64,000 bases of DNA from Gemmataceae bacterium (GTDB lineage Bacteria > Planctomycetota > Planctomycetia > Gemmatales > Gemmataceae): assembly GCA_022842245.1 (NCBI GenBank), contig JALHPZ010000017.1, positions 1-64,000 on the forward strand. Direction: 5' to 3'. Shown here piece by piece: positions 35,948 to 43,971 of this stretch. The first letter of the stretch is position 1, and each line of letters opens with the position of its first letter. The notes beneath the pieces were generated by a model. The model had not been told where the DNA came from. It did not search any database and was given only the letters and a program-made list of their open reading frames with translations. The translations under genes were made by a program, and so were the position numbers.

Positions 35948-36781
35948 TTACTTCTTCTCCGGAAGAAACGATTGCACGCCCCGCGATTCGTGGCCGGGCG
36001 TACCGCCTGCGTTCATCGCGAGATTGCCGCCGTCGAGCGGGATGATCGCCCCGGTGATCCAGGACGAGGCATCGGAGGCGAGGAACACGGCCAGGCCCAT
36101 GATGTCGCCCGGCTGGCCGAGCCGCCCGGCGGGAATGCCACGGAGGAAACGCGCTTCCAGCGACGGGTCGGCCTGCATGCGCGCGGTCAGCCCCGGATTG
36201 ACCACCTGCGCCGGCGTGACGCAGTTGACCCGCACGCCGCGATGGCTCCACTCGGTGCTCAGCTCGCGCGTCATCTGCAGCACCGCGCCCATCGCCATGC
36301 TGTACGCGATGTGCCCGCGGCCGAGCGCCGTGGCGCTGGCGACCGAGCCGATGTTCAGGATCGACCCGCGACCCTGCGCCAGCATCCGCCGACCGGCCTG
36401 CTGGCACATGGCGAAGCGGCCGACGACGAGGTTCTGAAACACGCGGTGCAGGTCTTCGATGGCGAGGTCTTCCGGTTGGGCGAGGTGTCCGTCGCCCGCG
36501 ATGTTGCCGAGGAAATCGACCCGGCCGAACTCGGCATCCACCTGCCGGAACAGTTCGTCGATCGCGTCGGGATCCGACACGTCCGCGCCGCTCGCGATCG
36601 CCCGGCGCCCCAGCGCGCGGATCCGCTCGCCGGTCGCGTCCGCACCGGAGCGGTTGCGGTCCACCAGTACGAGGTCGGCCCCGTGGTGCGCCAGCGCCAG
36701 CGCGGTGGCCTGCCCCAAGCCCTGAGCGGCCCCCGAGACGACGGCGACGCGGCCGACCAACGAGAAGAGGTCGCTACTCAT
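35948..36781 (-). CDS. Short-chain dehydrogenase/reductase with altered active site
   Basis: 277 residues with a Rossmann N-terminus (VVSGAAQGLGQATALAL, then VDRN and ADVSD) and FLGNIAGDG. The catalytic tetrad would be N117, S146, Y160 and K164, but the last reads Met: AYSMAMGAVLQM instead of the usual AYSASKGAVxxM. Loss of the Lys that lowers the Tyr pKa and holds NAD ribose should impair ordinary SDR chemistry. The nucleotide sequence around it reads cleanly, so this is not a frameshift. It overlaps the MFS gene by eight bases. Family is clear; reaction is uncertain. Confidence 0.88.
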   Translation of the reverse strand: MSSDLFSLVGRVAVVSGAAQGLGQATALALAHHGADLVLVDRNRSGADATGERIRALGRRAIASGADVSDPDAIDELFRQVDAEFGRVDFLGNIAGDGHLAQPEDLAIEDLHRVFQNLVVGRFAMCQQAGRRMLAQGRGSILNIGSVASATALGRGHIAYSMAMGAVLQMTRELSTEWSHRGVRVNCVTPAQVVNPGLTARMQADPSLEARFLRGIPAGRLGQPGDIMGLAVFLASDASSWITGAIIPLDGGNLAMNAGGTPGHESRGVQSFLPEKK

Positions 36782-38057
36782 AACGGTTTTTCACCTTCTC
36801 CGGCGACAGAAACGAACCGCGAATCACCGCGGCGGCGAGAATCGCGCCGGCGAACAAGATCCCCGCCATCGCCCACAGACCGAACTGGCCTAGGATCGAG
36901 GCCGCAAAGAATCCACCGATATTCGCAACGGAGTTGATGAGCGCGATGCCCCCCGCCGCGGCCGTTCCCGAGAGGAACACGCTGGGCAGCGTCCAGAAGA
37001 CCGGCAGCATGCTCATCATGCCGGCCTGCGCGAGGCACAGTCCGATCATCGCGAGGAGCGGCGAAGGCCCCCACGCGACGACGCTCCAGCCGAGGGCGGC
37101 GGCGAGCGCGGAGCCGGCCAGATGCCAGCGGCGTTCCCCCGTTCGGTCGGAACGGATTCCGACGAGCGACATGGCGACGATCGCGCACAAATGCGGGAGC
37201 GCGGTCAATAGGCCGATCTGGAGGTTCGTTGTGTCCGGAAACTGTTTCTTCACCAGCGTCGGGAAATACGCTCCGCCGGCGTTCGAACCGACCGCGACCG
37301 TGAAGTAGATCGCGATCAGCAGCCAGACGCGCGCTTGCAGCATCGCCTGCCAGCGGTCGGGGCCATGATGTTGCCGACGCAGGCGATCTTCCTCCGCCAT
37401 CCGCTGGATCAGCCATTCCCGTCGATCGTCCGCCAGCCATCGCGCATCGCGCGGCGCGTCGTTCAGGTAGAAGAGTACCGCCACGCCGACGAGGACCGTC
37501 GGGAGTCCTTCGAGGAGAAACAGCCATTGCCAGCCGGCGAGGCCGGAAACGCCGTGGAAGTGATCCATGATCCCGCCGGAGATCGGATTACCGAGGACGT
37601 TGGAAACGCCGATGGCCAACATGAAGAAGGCGGTCATCTTGGCGCGCTCGCGATCCGGGAACCAGTTCGAAAGATAGTAGATGATGCCGGGGAAGAAGCC
37701 CGCCTCCGCCACGCCGAGGAGGATCCGCAGGGCGTAGAAGGTCCAGACATCGCGGGCGAACATCGTGGCGGCGGAGACGAGTCCCCACGTGATCATGATG
37801 CGCGCGATCCAGATGCGCGCCCCGAGCCGCTTCATCAGCAGGTTGCTGGGCACTTCGAAGAGCAAATAGCCGAGATAGAACATCCCGTATCCGAGGTCGA
37901 ACGCGGCCTGGCTTAAGCCGAGGTCGGCCTGCATCGACAGCCGCGCGAACCCGACGTTCGCCCGGTCGAGGATGTTCAAGACGTACAGCAGGCCGATGAA
38001 CGGCACGATCCGCCACGCGACGGCGCGCAGGGTGGCTCGCTCGAGTTCCGGCGTCAT
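36774..38057 (-). CDS. MFS transporter (anion:cation symporter type)
   Basis: 427 residues with 12 predicted membrane helices. The first loop, LNILDRANVGFARLSMQADLG, and DLGYGMFYLGYLLFEVPSNL match the ACS family of the major facilitator superfamily, which carries organic acids such as glucarate, phthalate, allantoate and tartrate. It probably imports the substrate of the operon. It sits between the tandem cyclase gene (nine bases away) and the SDR gene (eight-base overlap). Substrate cannot be read from sequence. Confidence 0.92.
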   Translation of the reverse strand: MTPELERATLRAVAWRIVPFIGLLYVLNILDRANVGFARLSMQADLGLSQAAFDLGYGMFYLGYLLFEVPSNLLMKRLGARIWIARIMITWGLVSAATMFARDVWTFYALRILLGVAEAGFFPGIIYYLSNWFPDRERAKMTAFFMLAIGVSNVLGNPISGGIMDHFHGVSGLAGWQWLFLLEGLPTVLVGVAVLFYLNDAPRDARWLADDRREWLIQRMAEEDRLRRQHHGPDRWQAMLQARVWLLIAIYFTVAVGSNAGGAYFPTLVKKQFPDTTNLQIGLLTALPHLCAIVAMSLVGIRSDRTGERRWHLAGSALAAALGWSVVAWGPSPLLAMIGLCLAQAGMMSMLPVFWTLPSVFLSGTAAAGGIALINSVANIGGFFAASILGQFGLWAMAGILFAGAILAAAVIRGSFLSPEKVKNRYE

Positions 38058-38066
38058 GGCAAGCCC

Positions 38067-39794
38067 TCAATGCAGCACGATGGCCCGCCCCGGACCGCCG
38101 TGGCAGTTCCGCACCTTCACGGCGGCGAACAGGAAGTACGCGCCCGTCGCCGGGATCTTGTCGACGTTCACCAGCATCTCCACGCCGACCATCTCCCGGC
38201 TGCCGAGTGCCCAGTAGGTCATCAGCGCCCGGCGCGGATCAACACCGCCGAGGTCGGGGGCATCGGTGGCCACGCAGCGAATGCCCTTCTCCTTGAGGTA
38301 GACGATCGCATCGGGTCCCGGTGCGGGCCAGCCTTCCGTCTTGCCGGCGAGCGGGTCGAGCCACATTCCGGTGTCCGCCGGTTCGGGCTTGAGGTGCTTG
38401 TCGGTATGCCCCGTCCGGAAGATCACAACGTCGCCGGCTCGCAGTTCGCGGGTGGTGCGTTCGTAGGACTGGATGTGCTCGGCCGTGATTTCCGGGGAGG
38501 CGGGCCAGTCGCGTTGCTTCGTCGTTCCGATCAAGCCGCGCACGTCGATGACGCGCGCGTCGCCGCAGGTCCAGGCGAGCGGTACTTTCTCCGTCGTCAT
38601 CTTGCTGGAGCCGCGCCGGCCGTACTTCTTCTCGTACTCTTCGAGCCAGCCGCGCACGTCCGGCTCGTAGCCGACGGGTTCGTTCGAATCAGGGAGCGCG
38701 TAGGCCGGCGGGACGAGGTGCGTGCCCGCCATCGCGTCCATGAGGTGGCCGTGGTGCCACAGGTCCAGATACTTCGCGTACAGGAAATCGACCTTCAGGT
38801 AGACCTGGCGATGATTCCCCGTGCCGTGTCCGGGCGAAGTCAGAGGTAACTTCGACGACAAGGTCGGCGACAGATCGACCGCTCGTTTGTTCCGACAGGA
38901 CTCGATGAGTCGTTTCGGGAGTTCGCCGCCGACGATCGAAAAGGCGCGACCTTCGCCGTACGGTCCGCCCTCGTGCTTCGGTCCGAGGAAACAGTAGAAC
39001 GCGCCGGTCGCCGGGAGTTCCCGCAGGTTCGTGGCGCCTTCGGTCCAGATCATGCCGTATTTCAGGCCCGCATAGTGCGTCGGTTCCGCGAGATCGGGCA
39101 GCGGCCCCATGCTGGCGCTGTCCGTCCCGAGCGCGCGGACGCCGCGCTGGCCGAGCAACTCCATGCAGTCCGGATCGGGGTCGGGATAGCCCGGGGCCTT
39201 GCGGTCGAGGATGTCGGCGATGAACCGACGGCCTTCCGGCAACGGTCGGTAGTAGGTGTCCGAGTAATCGCTGCGGAACAGCACCACGTCGCCAAATCGC
39301 ACCTTACGATGTTGTTGCTCGAATCGGGTCACATGCTCCGGCTTCACGAGCGGGCTGACGCCCTTCGGGGCCTTGTCCAGCAAGTCCCGCACATCGACGA
39401 CGCAGGCTTCCCCGCCGAACTGCCACGCCTCGATCTTGTCGGTGTACGCGAGGCCCAGGGGGCCCGATTTCTCGCGCTTCAGGTCCGGCCGCGCGACCGA
39501 GTGCGGCGGCACATCCAGTTGCGTGCCGGTGTTCCCGTCGATCAGCAGCGAGTCGACGTTGTACGCCGACTCGGGGCCGATTTTCCGCTGGTGGACAATC
39601 GCGAATCGCGGAAAGGGATGGCTCGGCCAGGTGCAGGGATACTCGGGCGCGATCAGGAGCGAATGATCGACGAAGCGCGCAGGCGGCTTCGCGCCATCCT
39701 GCGCCGACATTCCGCCGGCAGCGGATAGCCCCAGTAGCAAACTCCACCCGTACGCGACGAAACGGTTGGTGGTCCCGGTCCGAGTTTTCGACAT
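38067..39794 (-). CDS. Exported tandem-domain cyclase family protein
   Basis: 575 residues: signal peptide (about 1-33) and two cyclase/kynurenine-formamidase-like domains (about 40-330 and 335-575). The metal motif HxGTHxDxPxH appears as NTGTQLDVPPH (88-98) in domain 1 and as MAGTHLVPPAY (about 354-364) in domain 2, so each keeps only part of it. Repeated features such as GDVVLFRSDYSDTYY and GDVVIFRTGHTDKHL show the duplication. Families of this fold hydrolyse cyclic amides, lactones or isatin. GGAGG seven bases before the ATG at 39794 decides the start. It lies two bases after the FGGY stop. Confidence 0.85.
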   Translation of the reverse strand: MSKTRTGTTNRFVAYGWSLLLGLSAAGGMSAQDGAKPPARFVDHSLLIAPEYPCTWPSHPFPRFAIVHQRKIGPESAYNVDSLLIDGNTGTQLDVPPHSVARPDLKREKSGPLGLAYTDKIEAWQFGGEACVVDVRDLLDKAPKGVSPLVKPEHVTRFEQQHRKVRFGDVVLFRSDYSDTYYRPLPEGRRFIADILDRKAPGYPDPDPDCMELLGQRGVRALGTDSASMGPLPDLAEPTHYAGLKYGMIWTEGATNLRELPATGAFYCFLGPKHEGGPYGEGRAFSIVGGELPKRLIESCRNKRAVDLSPTLSSKLPLTSPGHGTGNHRQVYLKVDFLYAKYLDLWHHGHLMDAMAGTHLVPPAYALPDSNEPVGYEPDVRGWLEEYEKKYGRRGSSKMTTEKVPLAWTCGDARVIDVRGLIGTTKQRDWPASPEITAEHIQSYERTTRELRAGDVVIFRTGHTDKHLKPEPADTGMWLDPLAGKTEGWPAPGPDAIVYLKEKGIRCVATDAPDLGGVDPRRALMTYWALGSREMVGVEMLVNVDKIPATGAYFLFAAVKVRNCHGGPGRAIVLH

Positions 39795-39796
39795 GA

Positions 39797-41128
39797 TCAT
39801 CCCTCCGGATGTCGATTCCCGATCGAGGATGAAGAACGGGCGATGTCCAGCAATCCGAGCAGCGTCTCTTCCGCGGCGGCCTCCCGCAGGGGTGCCGAGA
39901 AACGCTCCCGCAACAGCGTGCCCAATCGCGGCGACTTCGAAATCATCCCGCCGGAAACCACGATGCTCCGCCAGTCGCCCGGCGCGAATCGCGCGGCGAT
40001 GGCGGCGTAATTGTCGGCCATCGCCCGATAGGCGGCGTGAAACAGCGTCCCAACCGAAAGGTTCTCGGTGGAAATGTTCTCGATGCGCCCGCGCTCGCCG
40101 AGCGGCCCGCGGAAGAATGCGAGATCGAAACGGAGGTCCGTATCGTCCACGCGGTCCACCAGTTGCTGAATCGTCTCCCACGGATCCTGCAGCGGCCGGC
40201 CCTGCGCGGCGGCCAGTTCCGTCAGCAAGTCCACCAGCACGTTCAGCGAGCGGCCGGCCGGGAGGTGCGTTACCGTGTCGAGCGTATCGCCGAAGAAATA
40301 CTTCCGGCTCTGGTACGGCCCCGGCCGGAACGCCGCCACGCGGCGACTGACCTGCGAACCGGTCGAGATGTTCAACGACAGTTCGTTCCGCTGAAGCGCC
40401 GCCCCGCGCAGTGCGCACTGCTGGTCGCCGTAGGACCCGTGGACCGACAATGTCCGGCCGTTCCGGCGCAGCGTCCCGACGCTCGATTCCTCGAATGTCA
40501 GTTCGGGGAGACGGACCTCACCCAGGTCGAACCGGTCGAACGCGTCGCGATGCCACTGGTCGCGTTCCAGATCGAGCATGCCGATCGCGTGCGTGGCGTG
40601 CATCGGGGGCGGTCGACCGATGAGGCGTCCGACGACGAAGTCGGCGATCGTCTGCGGCAGGGCCTCGGGCGGCAATCGATTCTGCCAGTGGAGCCACGCC
40701 AGCAGCGTCGTGGTGGATCCGGGCTGAAGTTCGCGGCCCAGTTGTTCGAAGACCCCGGCCTGCTCCCAACAAACTCGCACACGATCCAGGAACGCTTCCG
40801 ACCCCGCCGGGGCCAGACCGGTCCGTTGATCCCGCCACGAGATGTAGCGGCACAAAGGCCGGCCCTGGGGGTCGACGAGAATCAGGCCCCCCATCTGGCC
40901 CGCGAAGCAGACCCGATCCGCATCGGGAGCCGCAGCCAGCAACTCCGCGAGAAGTTCGTCGACCGCGCTGGCAATGGACTCGGGATCGATCTCGACCCAA
41001 CCCGACGGAAGACCCGGGCACGGCCCGGGGAACGGACGCGACACCGGTGCCTGCACGGTGCCCGTGATCAGGTCCAGGACCGCTCCCTTGATGCTGGTGG
41101 AGCCGATGTCGATCCCGATGGCCCTCAT
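39797..41128 (-). CDS. FGGY-family carbohydrate kinase
   Basis: 443 residues. The N-terminal MRAIGIDIGSTSIKGAVLD is the ATP-phosphate loop of FGGY kinases, and RYISWRDQRT contains the WxDxR sugar-contact motif. VVSGGMISKSPRLG forms the C-terminal adenosine-binding block. Relatives phosphorylate xylulose, gluconate, erythritol, threonate-like or other sugars and polyols. Slightly shorter than typical 480-500-residue members. Its ATG (41128) overlaps the stop of the Ldh2 gene as ATGA, so the two are translationally coupled. Confidence 0.9.
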   Translation of the reverse strand: MRAIGIDIGSTSIKGAVLDLITGTVQAPVSRPFPGPCPGLPSGWVEIDPESIASAVDELLAELLAAAPDADRVCFAGQMGGLILVDPQGRPLCRYISWRDQRTGLAPAGSEAFLDRVRVCWEQAGVFEQLGRELQPGSTTTLLAWLHWQNRLPPEALPQTIADFVVGRLIGRPPPMHATHAIGMLDLERDQWHRDAFDRFDLGEVRLPELTFEESSVGTLRRNGRTLSVHGSYGDQQCALRGAALQRNELSLNISTGSQVSRRVAAFRPGPYQSRKYFFGDTLDTVTHLPAGRSLNVLVDLLTELAAAQGRPLQDPWETIQQLVDRVDDTDLRFDLAFFRGPLGERGRIENISTENLSVGTLFHAAYRAMADNYAAIAARFAPGDWRSIVVSGGMISKSPRLGTLLRERFSAPLREAAAEETLLGLLDIARSSSSIGNRHPEG

Positions 41129-42225
41129 CCGGAGGTCTCCGTTTCCGCGACAACGGATTTCGGAATTTCGAGTTCCCCCAGCGATACGCCAGTCTGTTCC
41201 GCCGCCTGACGCAGTTTGTCGAGCACGTCCGTCGGCAAGTGGATTCCCTGATCCAGCGCGCGACGGTAGTTCGCCCACTCCCGCTCGCCGGGGAGCAGAA
41301 CGCGTTCGACGCCCTGCGCTGTCGGTGCCGCGTGAATCTCGTCGATCAATCGGCGGAGACGGGGTTGGAACTCGTGCGGCGGGGCGATCGCGGCGACGTC
41401 GATCACCGTAATGGAGGCGTTGTGCCACGAGGGTCGGCCGGGTTCATCGAAGATCCAACTGCCAACCTGCCAGGTCATGTTTCCACCCGGAAGGATCGCC
41501 GAAAGGATCTCGCACCACAGCCCGAAGCCGTATCCCTTGTGTCCCGCCATCGGTGCCAGGGCGGCCTGTTGGGGGTACAGGCTGCCGTCGGTCGTCGGAA
41601 GACCATCGGGGCCGATGAGCCAGGTGTTCGGGATCGACTCGCCGCGCTGGAGGGCGGCATAGACTTTCCCGCCCGCGACGGCCGCCGTGGCGATGTCGAG
41701 CAGGATCGGATCGCCATCGGCCACGGGAATGGCGTACGCCAGCGGATTGCTGCCGAGGACCGCCGTGCGCGAACCCGGGGCCGCCACGCTGGGGATGTCG
41801 TTGCCGGTGATCATCGCGATCATGCCGTCGCGCGCGGCGAGGGCCGCGTAGTATCCGGCGGCACCGATATGGCCGGCATTGCGCAGGCCGACATACGCGA
41901 TCCCGACCTGGCGGGCTTTCTGCATACCGATGCGCATCGCGGACAGACAGCCGACCTGACCCAAGGCGGAATGCGCATTCACGATTGCCCACGCCGGACC
42001 TTCCCGCTCGATCCGCGGCTCCGCCCCGGCGACGTACCCGCCCCCTTGCAGCTTTCGGAGATAACCCGCCAACAGCTTCGTGCCGTGGGTGAAGACGCCC
42101 ATCGCGTCAGTAGTGGCGAGCGCCAGTGCCACATCGCTGGCATTGGCCGGACTCAGCCCGACGCGTTCGAGGCAAAGTTGCGTGAACCGGAACAGATTCT
42201 CAAAGCCGACGGCGTTCGTGCTCAT
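41125..42225 (-). CDS. Ldh2-family (malate/L-lactate/ureidoglycolate) dehydrogenase
   Basis: 366 residues. TTDAMGVFTHGTKLLAGYLRKL and GLRNAGHIGAAGYYAALAAR carry the conserved His and the NAD(P) fold of the Ldh2 superfamily, which is unrelated to Rossmann lactate dehydrogenases. GHKGYGFGLWCEILSAILPGG is a further family signature. It oxidises a 2-hydroxyacid to a 2-oxoacid. The ATG at 42225 overlaps the stop of the upstream gene by four bases (ATGA). The paired D-2-hydroxyacid dehydrogenase suggests handling of two stereoisomers. Confidence 0.92.
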   Translation of the reverse strand: MSTNAVGFENLFRFTQLCLERVGLSPANASDVALALATTDAMGVFTHGTKLLAGYLRKLQGGGYVAGAEPRIEREGPAWAIVNAHSALGQVGCLSAMRIGMQKARQVGIAYVGLRNAGHIGAAGYYAALAARDGMIAMITGNDIPSVAAPGSRTAVLGSNPLAYAIPVADGDPILLDIATAAVAGGKVYAALQRGESIPNTWLIGPDGLPTTDGSLYPQQAALAPMAGHKGYGFGLWCEILSAILPGGNMTWQVGSWIFDEPGRPSWHNASITVIDVAAIAPPHEFQPRLRRLIDEIHAAPTAQGVERVLLPGEREWANYRRALDQGIHLPTDVLDKLRQAAEQTGVSLGELEIPKSVVAETETSG

Positions 42226-43187
42226 GGGGCCACCCCGTTGACGACATTGGGCAACGGCTCGCCGCGCAACGACTTCACGGCAATCGCCGCGGCGGTTTCG
42301 CGCAGCGTCCGCACCGCCTTGGGACTGGCCGATGCGATGTGCGATGCGACGACCACGTTCGGCAGGGAACGCAACGGGCTGTCGGGCGGGATCGGTTCGG
42401 GATCGCAGACATCGAGCGCCGCCCCGGCGATCCGACCCGATTGCAGCGCGGCCACGAGAGCCGGCGTCTCGATCAGGTCGCCGCGCGCGAGATTCACCAC
42501 GATCGCCCCGGGCTTCATCCGGCCCAGCGTCCCGGCGTTGAGCAGCTTTTTGGTCTGCGGCGTCGAGGGGCAGTGCAGAGTCACGATGTCGGATTGCGCC
42601 AGCAACTCGTCGAGCGCGACCGGTTCGCAACCCGCCGCGCGAATCCCGTCCGCGGCGACGAAGTCGTCGTGGACGAGCCGCCGAGCGCGGAACGGGGCCA
42701 GCCGGGCCGCGACCTCCCGCCCGATCCGCCCGAAGCCGACGATGCCGACGGTCTGATCGCGGAGCGTGCGAAGTTGATCGAGCGGCGTGGCCAGCCCCCA
42801 TTGACCGTTCCGCACGTGCAGCGTGTTGGGAACGACCTGCCGCGTGAGGCCGAGGATGAACGCGAGCGTGTGGTCGGCGACTTCGTCGATGCAGTAATCG
42901 GGTACGTTGCAGACCGGGATGCCGCGGGCGCGCGCCGCCGCCAGATCGACGTTATCGACCCCGATGCCGTAGCGCACGATGACCCGGACATGCCGCATCG
43001 CGGCGATGACCTCCGCGGTGATCGGGGCGAACTGCGTGAGGACCGCGTCGGCGTTCGCGACGAGCGACCGCAGCGCGTCGATCGCCTTGTCGTTGCCCGC
43101 TTGTAGGTCGGCCCCGGCCGCCCGGAGGATCGGCTCTTCGATGTCGAGCGAGGGGAACGTGTAATCGGTGACGGCGACGACTGGCAT
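42222..43187 (-). CDS. D-isomer-specific 2-hydroxyacid dehydrogenase
   Basis: 321 residues. The NAD Rossmann motif is VGIVGFGRIGREVAARLAPF. The catalytic set is complete: Arg in VNLARGDLIE, Glu in DVCDPEPIPP (29 residues later, as in D-lactate dehydrogenase) and His in VVASHIASA. It resembles phosphoglycerate and hydroxypyruvate dehydrogenases and would interconvert a 2-hydroxyacid and 2-oxoacid. First gene of the eight-gene operon, divergent from the GntR gene, with about 109 bases between starts. Confidence 0.92.
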   Translation of the reverse strand: MPVVAVTDYTFPSLDIEEPILRAAGADLQAGNDKAIDALRSLVANADAVLTQFAPITAEVIAAMRHVRVIVRYGIGVDNVDLAAARARGIPVCNVPDYCIDEVADHTLAFILGLTRQVVPNTLHVRNGQWGLATPLDQLRTLRDQTVGIVGFGRIGREVAARLAPFRARRLVHDDFVAADGIRAAGCEPVALDELLAQSDIVTLHCPSTPQTKKLLNAGTLGRMKPGAIVVNLARGDLIETPALVAALQSGRIAGAALDVCDPEPIPPDSPLRSLPNVVVASHIASASPKAVRTLRETAAAIAVKSLRGEPLPNVVNGVAP

Positions 43188-43212
43188 GGGACGACCCGGC
43201 GCGAGGGAGCAC

Positions 43213-43246
43213 TTGACCCGGTCTGATTGTCTGATAAATTACCAGC
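43213..43246 (+). promoter_or_regulatory. Promoter/operator candidate for the GntR gene
   Basis: TTGACC (43213-43218), a 16-base spacer and TAAATT (43235-43240) resemble a sigma-70 promoter firing toward the regulator. The spacer contains TCTGAT twice. TTGTCTGATAA approximates a FadR-family half-palindrome (TNGTNNNACNA) with one mismatch. The site lies between both divergent units, so a bound regulator could control both. Confidence 0.5.
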
Positions 43247-43296
43247 CGGCCTCTCCGGGTCAACACCGCCGCCCGCAAATGGAGAGTCTTCGCATC

Positions 43297-43971
43297 ATGC
43301 AGACACTTCGCCGCCCGAAACTTCGCGATCAGGCCGCCGAGCAGATCAAACGCTACATCGTTTCGAACCGGCTTGGCCCCGGCGATCGGCTGCCCACGGA
43401 AACGCAACTGGCGGAGAGCCTCGGCGTCAGTCGGCTCAGCGTGCGCGAGGCGACCAAGGCGCTGGAATTTCTCGGCATCGTCGAATCGAAAACCGGCGTC
43501 GGCCTGTCCGTCGGCCGCATCGACATGGAGCGCGTGACCGAACATCTCGGCTTCCATACCGGCTTGCTCGACGTCGACCCGCAACAGTTGATCGACAGCC
43601 GGGTGATCCTGGAAACCGGCGTGCTGCCGCAGGTCGCCCGCAACATGGCGCGGGATCCCGCGATCGCAACGGAGCTTCGCGCGCTGGCCGAGCGATTCCG
43701 GGTCGCCCGCGACCTGAAGAGCTGGATCGAACTCGACATCCGGTTCCATCGCACGCTGCTGGAGGCGAGCGGGCTGCAACCGCTGGTGGCCTTCGGCGAC
43801 CTCTTGCACCTGTTCTTCCAGCGCTTCCGCGAGAGCGTCAAGCGGGCGGAATGGCAGGTCGGCATCGAGAGCCATCGTCGGCTGGTGGAATGGCTGGCCG
43901 CGGGGCGGGTGGCGGACGCGAGTCGGGAACTGCGCCAGCACATCGAAAGCCACAAGGAGCGATTGCCATGA
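43297..43971 (+). CDS. GntR-family (FadR subfamily) transcription regulator
   Basis: 224 residues. The winged helix spans about 7-70: LRDQAAEQIKRYIVSNRLGPG, LPTETQLAESLGVSRLSVRE, ALEFLGIVESKTGVG. An all-helical FCD effector domain follows (DSRVILETG, DIRFHRTLLEASG, SHRRLVEWLAAG). Its Asp/His pattern is typical of metal-dependent, small-carboxylate-binding FadR relatives. It probably represses the divergent operon and its own unit until a pathway acid binds. I chose ATG 43297, which has GGAGAG ten bases upstream; ATG 43279 is possible. It overlaps the next gene as ATGA. Confidence 0.9.
   Translation: MQTLRRPKLRDQAAEQIKRYIVSNRLGPGDRLPTETQLAESLGVSRLSVREATKALEFLGIVESKTGVGLSVGRIDMERVTEHLGFHTGLLDVDPQQLIDSRVILETGVLPQVARNMARDPAIATELRALAERFRVARDLKSWIELDIRFHRTLLEASGLQPLVAFGDLLHLFFQRFRESVKRAEWQVGIESHRRLVEWLAAGRVADASRELRQHIESHKERLP

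Noticed and set aside
35948..36781. SDR gene as a pseudogene because of the missing lysine
   Set aside because: The frame is intact, overlaps its neighbour as in a working operon, and all other family features remain; a changed activity is more likely than decay.
41125..43187. Sulfolactate degradation locus
   Set aside because: The two dehydrogenase families match a known sulfolactate pair, but no sulfo-lyase (SuyAB) or sulfite exporter gene is present, so only the two-enantiomer idea is kept.
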